Source: Enterococcus rotai
GTDB lineage: Bacteria > Bacillota > Bacilli > Lactobacillales > Enterococcaceae
Length of the DNA stretch: 64,000 nt
Direction of reading: 5' to 3'
NCBI RefSeq assembly: GCF_001465345.1
Contig: NZ_CP013655.1
Location: forward strand, 3,535,091 to 3,599,090
A program made the position numbers and the translations under genes. The notes under the pieces are model-generated. The model saw only the letters and a program-made list of their open reading frames with translations. It made no database searches and was not told where the DNA came from. Shown here piece after piece: positions 9,592-19,205 of the stretch. The first letter of the stretch is position 1. Each line of letters opens with the position of its first letter.

Positions 9592-10165
9592 GTTGCATTA
9601 CTTCAGTTACTGCTTGCTTTACATCCTTAACAACTTCTTCGAATGGTTGGTTCGCATCGATAATATAGTGATGCGGATAGTTCATCACTGTATTTTTATT
9701 TGTAGATTCCTGATCATAAAGTGCCCCACGTGCATTTATGACTTCTTCGTTTACTTCTCTAATTTTTAACCTTGATAAAACATTTTTTTTGGATACTTCT
9801 AAAAAAATCGGAATAACCATACTTCCAAATTGATTTTGAATTTCCTGAAAACCATTGATCGTTAATACATCATAAGCAGAATGATTCTTTGTTCTGTTCA
9901 TTAACTCCGCAATGCCTACCCCATAGTGATAGCCATGATAAGTATCATACTCAGCTAATGACTTAGTATTCACTAAATAGTCAAATCGCTCTTTTGTTTC
10001 AAAATAATAATCCGTACCATCTTGCTCTCCAGTTCTAATTGGACGTGTTGTATGAGAAACCACCTTGTACTCTTTCGGAAAAACTGCTTCTGCTACTCTG
10101 GTTTTACCCGAACCACTTGGACCAATAATAACAAAAAAAGGATGTTTTAATTTTGCTTCTCCCAT
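9578..10165 (-). CDS. Guanylate kinase-like NMP kinase
   Basis: Protein of 195 residues with the P-loop GPSGSGKT (15-22) and the GMP-binding region HTTRPIRTGEQDGTDYYF typical of guanylate kinases (GMP + ATP to GDP + ADP). I chose the ATG at 10165, preceded by AAGGAGGAG; the open frame extends to 10228 without a ribosome site. The C-terminal half is more divergent than housekeeping Gmk, so it may be a paralogue. Genomic copy number cannot be seen here. Confidence 0.8.
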   Translation of the reverse strand: MGEAKLKHPFFVIIGPSGSGKTRVAEAVFPKEYKVVSHTTRPIRTGEQDGTDYYFETKERFDYLVNTKSLAEYDTYHGYHYGVGIAELMNRTKNHSAYDVLTINGFQEIQNQFGSMVIPIFLEVSKKNVLSRLKIREVNEEVINARGALYDQESTNKNTVMNYPHHYIIDANQPFEEVVKDVKQAVTEVMQLKLG

Positions 10166-10216
10166 AGTCACTCCTCCTTGTAAATTTACTATACAACAAT
10201 TAGAAAACTGCTTCAA

Positions 10217-10259
10217 AGAAAAAGACAATCATGAACGTAATTCTTAGTCATGATTGTCT
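10217..10259 (-). terminator. Terminator downstream of the small-peptide transcript
   Basis: Perfect 12-bp stem AGACAATCATGA / TCATGATTGTCT with TTTTTC following on the minus strand. It would end a transcript that starts upstream of the 19-residue peptide gene. Confidence 0.75.
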
Positions 10260-10367
10260 ATCTCTATTTTGTAAATTAATCTTCCATAATAGTAAAAAAT
10301 AACTACCAATTTATTTATATCAATGTTATAATTACATAAATAGTATTTTATTAAAAATACTGTCGAT

Positions 10368-10419
10368 GCATCTTCTAACAGCACTAAACTTCCCCAAGCT
10401 TTGAAATGTTAGAAGATGC
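10368..10419 (-). repeat. 13-bp inverted repeat after the small-peptide gene
   Basis: Perfect arms GCATCTTCTAACA / TGTTAGAAGATGC separated by 26 bases, which can pair further around a GGGG loop. No T run follows at once, so it is a structured 3' region rather than a clear terminator. Confidence 0.75.
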
Positions 10420-10427
10420 TTATAGAT

Positions 10428-10487
10428 TTAAGTTCCTACAGTGAAAGCAAATAAACTAAACAATACAACAGCAACACCTAAAGTCAT
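10428..10487 (-). CDS. Short hydrophobic peptide, candidate pheromone precursor
   Basis: A 19-codon frame preceded by GGAGGG 7 bases before its ATG and ended by TAA. The product is MTLGVAVVLFSLFAFTVGT: almost wholly hydrophobic and without charged residues. It is divergent from the Rgg/PrgX-like regulator at 10703. Short hydrophobic peptides beside Rgg-family genes are exported, processed and re-imported signals. The LFSL segment resembles the enterococcal pheromone cAD1 (LFSLVLAG, from memory). A leader peptide or a membrane-active toxin is an alternative. Function is inferred from context only. Confidence 0.6.
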   Translation of the reverse strand: MTLGVAVVLFSLFAFTVGT

Positions 10488-10702
10488 TTTTTCTCCCTCC
10501 AATCTATGATTATTTATAAAAGCTATTCTATATAAAAATATCTTTCATAAGATTATTTTAACAAACAACAAGACTTAAATAAACAACAATTGGATAAAAT
10601 TGCATAAAACACTAAAATAAATGCTTTTTTTTTATAATATATGTTTTTTACACAAAAACACTTGTTTTCTTATCATACGTGCAATTTTTAGGAGTGAATC
10701 AT
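10488..10702. promoter_or_regulatory. Divergent regulatory region, peptide gene / rgg
   Basis: AT-rich region of 215 bases. It holds a direct repeat AAACAACAA at 10563-10571 and 10581-10589, an 18-base period (about two helical turns). TATAAT at 10633-10638 is a possible -10 for the regulator gene, but no well-spaced -35 is visible. The repeats are candidate binding sites for the neighbouring regulator. Confidence 0.45.
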
Positions 10703-11611
10703 ATGAACATAGGCGAAACGTTAAGATTTTTCAGAAAGAAATTACATCTGACACAAAAAGAAATGTTGGATAATCATTTAGATCCTTCCTCTTATTCCCG
10801 TATCGAGCACGGGAAACAAATTATCAGAATTGATACTTTAGCTGAAATTTTAAAAAAATTATCCCTCTCACCTGAAGAATTTTTTGCACGAATCTCTTTG
10901 GATGAAGACCAAAAAAAATTTAAGGCACTATTTTACTATTGTGCTGAACATTTAGATAATCAATCTATGAAACAAAAATTAGTTGATTACTATCTTAAAC
11001 TAGCAAAGTTTCAACACAATTTAAAAGAACTTTCAAATTATATTGTTATTAAAGTTTACTTTTCTCAATTTTGGAGTGAGATTGATCCTATTACTGATAA
11101 AGAGATTCAAGAGATAGTCAAATACTTATTAAAAAAAGATTATTATCAACAATTCGATTATCTAATTATATCAAATACTATTAGATTTTTTAGTACCAAA
11201 CAACAAGACCTAGTTCTTTCAAGAGCAATTCCAATTTCTGATGAGGATTTAAGAGATTCTACAACTTTGAATTTTGCTTATAATATGCTTACAAATGTCA
11301 TTTCCTCTAGAATTCATGAAAGAGATTATGAAGGTGCAGCGAAGTATCTATCAATTGCAAAAAAACAAGATAAAAAAGGTAAAAATTATAATTTTCGTAT
11401 GAATCTCCAATATTTAAATAACTTGCTAGAGTATTTAGTAACGGGAGAGCACCATTACATGGAGTATCTATATGACTTTATCAAATTAATTGAAAATATT
11501 GGTGACCTTCAGCAAGCGGAAACTTTGAAAAAAGAGGTTACCTATTTGACTCACAGTAATTTCACCGTAACCGATAAAACAAGCTTTCCAAATGGCTTAT
11601 TCAGATATTAA
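10703..11611 (+). CDS. Rgg/PrgX-type peptide-responsive transcriptional regulator
   Basis: Regulator of 302 residues with an N-terminal XRE helix-turn-helix (about residues 4-62: IGETLRFFRKKLHLTQKEM then SRIEHGKQ). The long all-helical C-terminal region has the size and character of the TPR-like peptide-binding domains of Rgg, PrgX and TraA. I chose the ATG at 10703, with AGGAG 8 bases upstream; the open frame extends to a GTG at 10679. A short hydrophobic peptide gene is divergent on its left, as in several Rgg/SHP systems. Its targets and peptide are inference. Confidence 0.85.
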   Translation: MNIGETLRFFRKKLHLTQKEMLDNHLDPSSYSRIEHGKQIIRIDTLAEILKKLSLSPEEFFARISLDEDQKKFKALFYYCAEHLDNQSMKQKLVDYYLKLAKFQHNLKELSNYIVIKVYFSQFWSEIDPITDKEIQEIVKYLLKKDYYQQFDYLIISNTIRFFSTKQQDLVLSRAIPISDEDLRDSTTLNFAYNMLTNVISSRIHERDYEGAAKYLSIAKKQDKKGKNYNFRMNLQYLNNLLEYLVTGEHHYMEYLYDFIKLIENIGDLQQAETLKKEVTYLTHSNFTVTDKTSFPNGLFRY

Positions 11612-11623
11612 CAATTGTTTATC

Positions 11624-11669
11624 AAAAGAGCCCTAACTCAGAGTTTATCACTGAGTTAGGGCTCTTTTT
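11624..11669. terminator. Bidirectional terminator between rgg-like gene and bglA
   Basis: Stem AAAGAGCCCTAACTCA / TGAGTTAGGGCTCTTT with A and T runs outside. It serves the convergent regulator (+) and 6-phospho-beta-glucosidase (-) genes. Confidence 0.9.
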
Positions 11670-11673
11670 CATG

Positions 11674-13134
<1,461 letters not shown>

Positions 13135-13141
13135 TTATTCT

Positions 13142-13180
13142 AAAAGCATAGAGGGCTAACTTTTTCAGCCCCCTTAGCTA
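13142..13180 (-). repeat. Intercistronic stem-loop, copy of AAAAGCRTAG element
   Basis: Stem AAGGGGGCT / AGCCCTCT between bglP and bglA with no T run. Its outer sequence TAAAAGCATAG resembles elements at 22099 and 40529. It may stabilise mRNA ends or reduce bglA expression. Confidence 0.55.
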
Positions 13181-13213
13181 AGTAAATTTAAAGCGGTAAA
13201 CCTTAACTATAAA

Positions 13214-15103
13214 TTAACGTACAATCGCCAAGAAATCTTCACCATGTAAAACATCTGTTTGATCCATATCTAATACATCTAGATAGTCACCACTATTTGT
13301 AACTACAACAGGTGTTACAACAGGATGACCTGCTGCTTTGATTTTTTCAATATCAAATTTAACTAGGAGATCCCCTTGTTTGACTTTATCGCCTTGTTTC
13401 ACTAGAATCTCGAATCCATCACCATCCATCTCAACAGTATCCATTCCGATGTGCATCAATACTTCCGCACCGTCTTCTGTAGTGATTCCGACCGCATGAC
13501 CTGTTGGAAATAGTGTTGTGATTTCTCCATTTGCAGGAGCATAAAGCTCACCCAATGTTGGTTCAATAGCAATTCCTTTACCTAATGCACCAGATGAAAA
13601 CACTTGATCTTCTACTTTATCTAAAGGAACGATTGTTCCAGTAATTGGACTTGTTAAGACGATTTTATCATTTTTATTGCCGTGTTGCGTTGCTGAATTA
13701 GAACTGTTGCCTTTAGTAGCTGCTTCACTGCCTGCTTCTGGTTTATCTTCAAATTTTAAAATAAACGTTAAGACAAATGCAATCACAAACGCAATTACTG
13801 TTCCAATAACTGCTGCTATCAAGCCAGATGTATCTTTTGTATCTTGTGGAATAAAGCCTGGTAAGCTTAGTAAACTGATCAAACCAAATACATAGTTTTG
13901 AACATGGCTAAATCCGATAAATGCTCCACCAACAGCTCCACCGATACAAGCCGCAATAAACGGTCTTTTAAGTGGTAAAGTGACACCATAAACAGTTGGT
14001 TCAGTAATCCCAAATACTGAAGTCATTGTAGAAGAAAGAGCTAACCCTTTTAATTTTACATTTTTTGTCATAAAGAAGACTGCTAGCGCTGCGCCACCTT
14101 GTGCTAAAACAGCTGGTAATAACATTGGTGCCATTGTATCAACACCGCCACCTGCTTGAGAAAGGTTCAGCATCATGATTGGTACAAAGCCCCAATGCAT
14201 ACCAAACATAACGAATACTTGCCATAAACCACCCATCACAGCTCCTGCAATGATTGGACTAATACCATAAATTCCATTGTAGCCTTTACCTAATAAATCT
14301 CCCAAAATCGTGCCGATTGGACCAATTGCAATAAATGTTACTGGCGCCATTACTAAGAATACTGCCAAGGGAACACAGATAATTTGTAAGAATGAAGGAA
14401 TGATTTTCTTAAAGAAACGTTCCACATAACTTTGAACATACACGGCTAAAATAATTGGAATAACTGAAGACGTATATGCACTAGCACCAATAATAACTGG
14501 AATACCCGCAAAACTTAATGTTTGACCTGCTAAAGCACTAATACTTGGATGAACCAATGCCATCGCTAAACAGACTGCTAAAAACTGATTTGTTTTGAAT
14601 TTTTTCGCAGCTGTAAATGCTAAAAGAATTGGTAAGAATGTGAAGATTCCATCTGCTATTGCAAAGAGAACGACGTAAACACCTGATTCAACAGTCAACC
14701 AATTTAGCGTCAAGGCTAGTGTTAAAAATCCTTTTAAAACCCCAGCTCCAGCCATAGCACCTAAGAATGGTGTAAAGATAGATGAAATAATATCAATTAA
14801 TTGATTAAATATATTCCCTTTAGGACCTTCATCTCTCTCTGAATCATCATCGCCTAAATTACTATGAGCCATCAACTCTTTATAAACATCACTAACATGG
14901 CTGCCGATCACGACTTGATACTGACCGCCGCTTTGAACGACTTGAATCACATCTGAATCTTGATTTAATTTTTCGGTATCTGCTTTGCCTTCGTCTTTCA
15001 ATTTAAAACGTAGACGTGTTGCGCAATGGACTACGCTATTCACATTTTCTTCTCCGCCAACTAACGTTAGAACGCGTTCAGCGATTTCTTGATTTTTACT
15101 CAT
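13214..15103 (-). CDS. bglP: PTS beta-glucoside transporter, IIBCA components
   Basis: Membrane permease of 629 residues that takes up and phosphorylates beta-glucosides. The IIB domain comes first, with the phospho-cysteine Cys27 in VVHCATRLRF. The IIC membrane domain spans about residues 100-450 with many helices. The IIA domain is last, with the active histidine His551 in LMHIGMDT. Gene order, fusion order and the upstream RAT element fit BglP of Gram-positive bacteria. It is controlled by LicT-type antitermination and probably by sugar supply. Confidence 0.94.
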   Translation of the reverse strand: MSKNQEIAERVLTLVGGEENVNSVVHCATRLRFKLKDEGKADTEKLNQDSDVIQVVQSGGQYQVVIGSHVSDVYKELMAHSNLGDDDSERDEGPKGNIFNQLIDIISSIFTPFLGAMAGAGVLKGFLTLALTLNWLTVESGVYVVLFAIADGIFTFLPILLAFTAAKKFKTNQFLAVCLAMALVHPSISALAGQTLSFAGIPVIIGASAYTSSVIPIILAVYVQSYVERFFKKIIPSFLQIICVPLAVFLVMAPVTFIAIGPIGTILGDLLGKGYNGIYGISPIIAGAVMGGLWQVFVMFGMHWGFVPIMMLNLSQAGGGVDTMAPMLLPAVLAQGGAALAVFFMTKNVKLKGLALSSTMTSVFGITEPTVYGVTLPLKRPFIAACIGGAVGGAFIGFSHVQNYVFGLISLLSLPGFIPQDTKDTSGLIAAVIGTVIAFVIAFVLTFILKFEDKPEAGSEAATKGNSSNSATQHGNKNDKIVLTSPITGTIVPLDKVEDQVFSSGALGKGIAIEPTLGELYAPANGEITTLFPTGHAVGITTEDGAEVLMHIGMDTVEMDGDGFEILVKQGDKVKQGDLLVKFDIEKIKAAGHPVVTPVVVTNSGDYLDVLDMDQTDVLHGEDFLAIVR

Positions 15104-15135
15104 TTTATATGCCTCTTTTCCTTAATTTTTTATAT

Positions 15136-15219
15136 AAAAAAACCTAAACTGAAAAAACAATACTCTACTATACTTAAAAAAACTAAATATAGATGAATCA
15201 CTTGTTTTTTCAATCTAGG
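15136..15219 (-). terminator. RAT-controlled terminator upstream of bglP
   Basis: Stem-loop starting AACCTAGATTGAAAAAACAA and closing with TTGTTTTTTCAGTTTAGGTT, then TTTTTT on the minus strand. Its first arm overlaps the end of the RAT element, so RAT folding and terminator folding exclude each other. Confidence 0.85.
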
Positions 15220-15245
15220 TTTTGCCTGCTAAACAGTAACAATCC
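15217..15245 (-). promoter_or_regulatory. RAT antiterminator site upstream of bglP
   Basis: Minus-strand GGATTGTTACTG then a short loop then GCAGGCAAAACCT matches the BglG/LicT ribonucleic antiterminator consensus. Binding of LicT would let transcription pass into bglP. Confidence 0.92.
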
Positions 15246-15287
15246 GCTTCGATTGAATGCTAAATTTTTAATAACGACAGATAAACG

Positions 15288-16130
15288 TTATGCTTTTTTC
15301 TCACCAGCAACTCGCTGGATATGAATGGTCAAATAAATCTGTTCCGCTTTATCGATTGGTTTTTGATATTTTTTAACCAGATAGTCATCGATTCTTTGGA
15401 CTGATTGAAATGCCTTTGGATATTTACTTTGAATCAATTCGTACAGAAAATCATCTTCTTCATCGTGGGCTTCATTTTGCAAATAGCGTTGTGCAAAATA
15501 TTGTAAATGCGTCACGATTCTTTGGTAATTTAGTGAATCCTCATCAAATGGTTTACCGAAATAACGACTAATGATCGTTAAAATATCTCGCACCATTTCA
15601 GTTGCCGACATAGTTACTTCCATGTTGCCATTGGCTTGTTCACTGTTTACAATGTGAAAGGCAATGAAACCAGCTTCGCTTTCTGAGAAATCTATGTCCA
15701 GTCTTTCCTTAATCAACGCTACGCCTTTTCTAGCAATAGCAAACTCTTTCGGATAAAACTTTTTTGTTTCAAACATTAGTGGATTGGGCATTTCAAGTCC
15801 TTCTTTAGCTCTCATAATGGCGTAATGCACATGATCCGTTAACGTTAAGTATATATTCGATGAAAGCTCGATGCCTAAATCTTCTTCTGCTATATCGACA
15901 ATTTTTTTGACGATCTCTACTTCTTCTACTGGAATATCTGCAAATAATTGCTGAAACTGTCCTGAAGTGATGGAATCTTTAAGAACAAATTCTTTTTCAA
16001 TAAAAGCTGGATCAATGACATCACCAATCTTCTTCTGAAATGCAAGACCGCGGCCCATACAGACAATTTCTTCACCTGATTCATTTTTTGTCATGACGAC
16101 ATTGTTGTTTAAAATTTTTTCAATATTCAT
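15288..16130 (-). CDS. licT: BglG/LicT family transcription antiterminator
   Basis: RNA-binding antiterminator of 280 residues. The N-terminal CAT domain (about 1-55: MNIEKILNNNVV ... GRGLAFQKKIGD) binds RAT RNA. Two PTS-regulation domains follow (about 65-170 and 175-278), with conserved histidines in LTDHVHYAI and ITHLQYFAQRY-like segments. I chose the ATG at 16130 with AGGTGAGG before it; the GTG at 16142 lies inside that ribosome site. It has its own RAT/terminator, so it is autoregulated. The PTS phosphorylates it when substrate is absent. Confidence 0.93.
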   Translation of the reverse strand: MNIEKILNNNVVMTKNESGEEIVCMGRGLAFQKKIGDVIDPAFIEKEFVLKDSITSGQFQQLFADIPVEEVEIVKKIVDIAEEDLGIELSSNIYLTLTDHVHYAIMRAKEGLEMPNPLMFETKKFYPKEFAIARKGVALIKERLDIDFSESEAGFIAFHIVNSEQANGNMEVTMSATEMVRDILTIISRYFGKPFDEDSLNYQRIVTHLQYFAQRYLQNEAHDEEDDFLYELIQSKYPKAFQSVQRIDDYLVKKYQKPIDKAEQIYLTIHIQRVAGEKKA

Positions 16131-16160
16131 GATGAACCTCACCTTTTACAAATACAAATG

Positions 16161-16209
16161 AAAAAAACCTAGAATCCACCCAAATAAACAATTATGGAAG
16201 ATTCAGGTT
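16161..16209 (-). terminator. RAT-controlled terminator upstream of licT
   Basis: Stem AACCTGAATC / GGATTCTAGGTT followed by TTTTTTT on the minus strand, overlapping the 3' end of the RAT. Confidence 0.85.
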
Positions 16210-16233
16210 TTGCCTGCCGAACAGTAACAATCC
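16205..16233 (-). promoter_or_regulatory. RAT antiterminator site upstream of licT
   Basis: Minus-strand GGATTGTTACTG-TTCG-GCAGGCAAAACCT. It is almost the same as the site before bglP, which shows both are read by the same LicT protein. Confidence 0.92.
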
Positions 16234-16246
16234 TTATTACATGCAC

Positions 16247-16275
16247 AGCATAACATGATTTTAGTTTATTTGCAA
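16247..16275 (-). promoter_or_regulatory. SigmaA promoter of the licT-bglP-bglA operon
   Basis: Minus-strand TTGCAA, 17-base spacer, TATGCT. The expected transcription start lies just upstream of the RAT. Confidence 0.75.
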
Positions 16276-16309
16276 CCCTTTTCAAAAAACAACTGGTAAA
16301 TAGTTTTTA

Positions 16310-16329
16310 GACATCTCTTAAGAAGTGTC
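16310..16329. promoter_or_regulatory. Operator-like dyad between licT and the rhodanese-like gene
   Basis: Dyad GACA-NN-TCTTAAGA-NN-TGTC placed 9 bases upstream of the plus-strand -35 and within the upstream area of the licT promoter. The binding protein is unknown. Confidence 0.4.
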
Positions 16330-16338
16330 ACACCCCGA

Positions 16339-16367
16339 TTGCAAAGTGATATAAAAAGCGTTACAAT
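16339..16367 (+). promoter_or_regulatory. SigmaA promoter of the rhodanese-like gene
   Basis: TTGCAA, 17-base spacer, TACAAT. It lies inside the 5' extension of the open frame, which supports the downstream ATG at 16411 as the true start. Confidence 0.7.
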
Positions 16368-16410
16368 CGAGCTCAGAGTTTTAAAAAAAATATTCGTAAG
16401 GATGAGTTGT

Positions 16411-16704
16411 ATGTTTGAATCGATTTCTATTCCAGATTTTGAAACACTTTATACTGAAACTGAACTTAACGTTATCGACATCCGTGAAACCAGTAATTAT
16501 CTAAAAGCACACTTGGCCTACTCAATATCACTGCCTGCTACTCTTTTGCCAAATATGTTAAAAAAACTGAATAAAGAGAAAACCTATCATATCATTAGTT
16601 ATAGTGGGCGACGCTCTGAAATCATTGCCTCATTTATGGCTTCTAAAGGTTTCCATGCTGTCCATGTAATTGGTGGAATACAGCACCTTTCGCAAGTTTT
16701 CTAA
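16411..16704 (+). CDS. Rhodanese-like domain protein lacking the catalytic cysteine
   Basis: Single rhodanese domain of 97 residues. The VIDIRET segment (21-27) and the active-site loop region (60-69) mark the fold. The loop reads S-Y-S-G-R-R-S (63-69), where sulfurtransferases have C-x-S-G-x-R-S, so Ser63 replaces the sulfur-carrying cysteine. The GRRS cradle is kept. It is likely a non-catalytic binding domain, or one with altered chemistry. An AAGG motif precedes the ATG at 16411. It is divergent from licT. Confidence 0.8.
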   Translation: MFESISIPDFETLYTETELNVIDIRETSNYLKAHLAYSISLPATLLPNMLKKLNKEKTYHIISYSGRRSEIIASFMASKGFHAVHVIGGIQHLSQVF

Positions 16705-16765
16705 CATTAAAACAACAAACATTTCTCTTGAATTCTTGTTATTTTATATAATTTATGCAAATATA

Positions 16766-16794
16766 TTGATTTCCTTACTTTTTATTAGTAAAAT
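16766..16794 (+). promoter_or_regulatory. SigmaA promoter of azoR
   Basis: TTGATT, 17-base spacer, TAAAAT, about 50 bases upstream of the azoreductase start. Confidence 0.7.
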
Positions 16795-16822
16795 AGTTTT
16801 TGTCTATAAAAAATGATACTGA

Positions 16823-17464
<642 letters not shown>

Positions 17465-17465
17465 A

Positions 17466-17513
17466 AATAAAAAGACCGAAACAGACATACTTGTCCATTT
17501 CGGTCTTTTTTTA
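17466..17513. terminator. Bidirectional terminator between azoR and the AI-2E family gene
   Basis: Stem AAAAAGACCGAAA / TTTCGGTCTTTTT with A and T flanks, between convergent genes. Confidence 0.9.
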
Positions 17514-18677
17514 CTCTAATTTTTTTAATTCTTCTTCTTCATGATACAAACTGGAAACATCTTTATACCATTCAAAGACATGCGTTATAATGACCTTAGC
17601 TGCTGCATAAACAGGTATTCCTAAAATAACACCAACTACACCGAATAGCTTCCCGGAAGTCAGCAACACGACTAAAATCGTTACTGGATGGATATCTAGT
17701 TGACTTCCTAATACCAATGGCGAAATCACACGACCTTCAATTGTTTGTTCGATAACAAATACAACCAACACTTTTACAAGTAAAATAGGACCGCCTACGA
17801 TTCCTAAAAACACAGCTGGCACCATTGCTAAAAATGATCCTAGATAAGGAATCAAATTAAGAAAACCTGCCGTAATCCCCAATGTGATCGCATAATCAAG
17901 TCCAATAAAAGAAAAACCTAGAATGAACATCACTGCTACAGCAAATGCTACAGTCAGCTGACCACGAATATAAGAAGAAACTTGAGAATTAACTTCCCCA
18001 AGAACCTTTAATGTAGGTTTGCGCATTTTATTGGGTAAAAATTTCATTAGATATGGTGCTAATTGTTTGCCATCTTTTAAAAGATAAAACAAGATAAATG
18101 GCATCGTAATAATTGCAACAACGATCGTTGCAACTGCCCCAAAAAAGCTACCTATACCTTGAACTGTAAATGTAGAAATATTACGAATAATATCTCCTAA
18201 TGAATTGATCATCTTATCGCCCATATCCTCTAACTGACTACGGAATTGCGCAAAAAATGGGTCACTTAAAATTTCTTGCATCTTTTGATCGATTGTATCA
18301 ATATATTGTGGAAAATGGTTGCCAAAACTTATCGTCTGCTCTTGTATTTTGGGAACAATCACGACCAATCCCCAAATAATCAATGCCACCACTATAATAA
18401 ATAGCCCAATGATACTCCAAATTCGTGGGACTTGTTTCTTTTCTAGGTAGTCAACGACTGGATTCATCAAATAATATAAGATACCTGCCATAATCAATGG
18501 TAAACCCACGACTCCTACAAATTGCCACACTGGCTTAAATAAGTAGGACACTTTTGTAAATACTAATAAAATCAGTAAAATAAGTAACACGATCAATAGT
18601 GAGGTCACTACTTGATTATTTAAAAACCAACGCCAAAACCACGAAAATCGTCTCTCTTTTTCTTTCTCTTGTCCCAT
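17511..18677 (-). CDS. AI-2E family transporter (PerM-type membrane protein)
   Basis: Integral membrane protein of 388 residues with about eight helices. A pair near residues 20-70 is followed by one at 82-108, a soluble segment (110-180), then helices at 183-210, 238-300 and 305-360. The pattern GFLNLIPYLGSFLAMVPA is the family signature. Members include TqsA and sodium/proton antiporters, so the AI-2E name does not prove the substrate. Its start lies 4 bases after the stop of the IIA-like gene. Confidence 0.88.
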   Translation of the reverse strand: MGQEKEKERRFSWFWRWFLNNQVVTSLLIVLLILLILLVFTKVSYLFKPVWQFVGVVGLPLIMAGILYYLMNPVVDYLEKKQVPRIWSIIGLFIIVVALIIWGLVVIVPKIQEQTISFGNHFPQYIDTIDQKMQEILSDPFFAQFRSQLEDMGDKMINSLGDIIRNISTFTVQGIGSFFGAVATIVVAIITMPFILFYLLKDGKQLAPYLMKFLPNKMRKPTLKVLGEVNSQVSSYIRGQLTVAFAVAVMFILGFSFIGLDYAITLGITAGFLNLIPYLGSFLAMVPAVFLGIVGGPILLVKVLVVFVIEQTIEGRVISPLVLGSQLDIHPVTILVVLLTSGKLFGVVGVILGIPVYAAAKVIITHVFEWYKDVSSLYHEEEELKKLE

Positions 18678-18681
18678 TCAA

Positions 18682-19044
18682 TCACACTCCAAGCGATGTA
18701 TACTCAATGATTGATCCAACTTTCATTGTTGGAAATTCGCTAGGGTCAAGGTATAAGCCATTCACAATCGCATCCTCTTCAGGGACATCAGCAAAAACTA
18801 GCGTTACATGAGCAATACTATTCAAATTATCGTTCGCAAACGGTCCTACATATTGAATTGTATAGTCTTGTTTGTCGATTTTTAATAAATCACCTTGTTT
18901 CATGTTTAATGAGGGGACTTCTTGAAATTGTTGAATCACTGAATATTCTTTTAAGCCCTCTGTAGCACTTTCACCAAAAAGTATAATCATCGGTTCTTTT
19001 TCATCTAATGCACTAGCACCGATTTCTGTCACTGTCGCTTTCAT
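18682..19044 (-). CDS. PTS glucitol/sorbitol IIA-like protein, orphan
   Basis: Protein of 120 residues matching the glucitol IIA fold: ATVTEIGASALD at the N-terminus, then NSIAHVTLVF (His79) and KVGSIIEY. No IIB or IIC partner is in the neighbourhood. The only histidine is His79; the region where I would expect the phosphorylated histidine reads YSVIQQFQE. It may therefore be a non-phosphorylated relative with a regulatory or unknown role. It is closely coupled to the downstream membrane transporter gene. Confidence 0.8.
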   Translation of the reverse strand: MKATVTEIGASALDEKEPMIILFGESATEGLKEYSVIQQFQEVPSLNMKQGDLLKIDKQDYTIQYVGPFANDNLNSIAHVTLVFADVPEEDAIVNGLYLDPSEFPTMKVGSIIEYTSLGV

Positions 19045-19132
19045 CTATTTATCGCTCCTTATCCTATTAATCACTTTCATTATAGCATAGAACCTTTTTT
19101 CTTATTTGTTATTTTGGTCTTCGTAAATTTAT

Positions 19133-19170
19133 AAAAAAAAAAAAAAACAAGATTTCACTCATCCTGTTTG
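19133..19170 (-). terminator. Terminator of the 3D-domain protein gene
   Basis: Stem AACAGGAT / AAATCTTGTT followed by a run of 14 or more T on the minus strand. Confidence 0.75.
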
Positions 19171-19205
19171 TCTTTTTAGACACGGCACCTGTCTAGGCTC
19201 AATTA

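Noticed and set aside
16355-16375. Catabolite-repression (cre) site TTGTAACGCTTTTTA near licT
   Set aside because: It lacks the central base spacing of the cre consensus, and the same bases form the -10 of the divergent rhodanese promoter.
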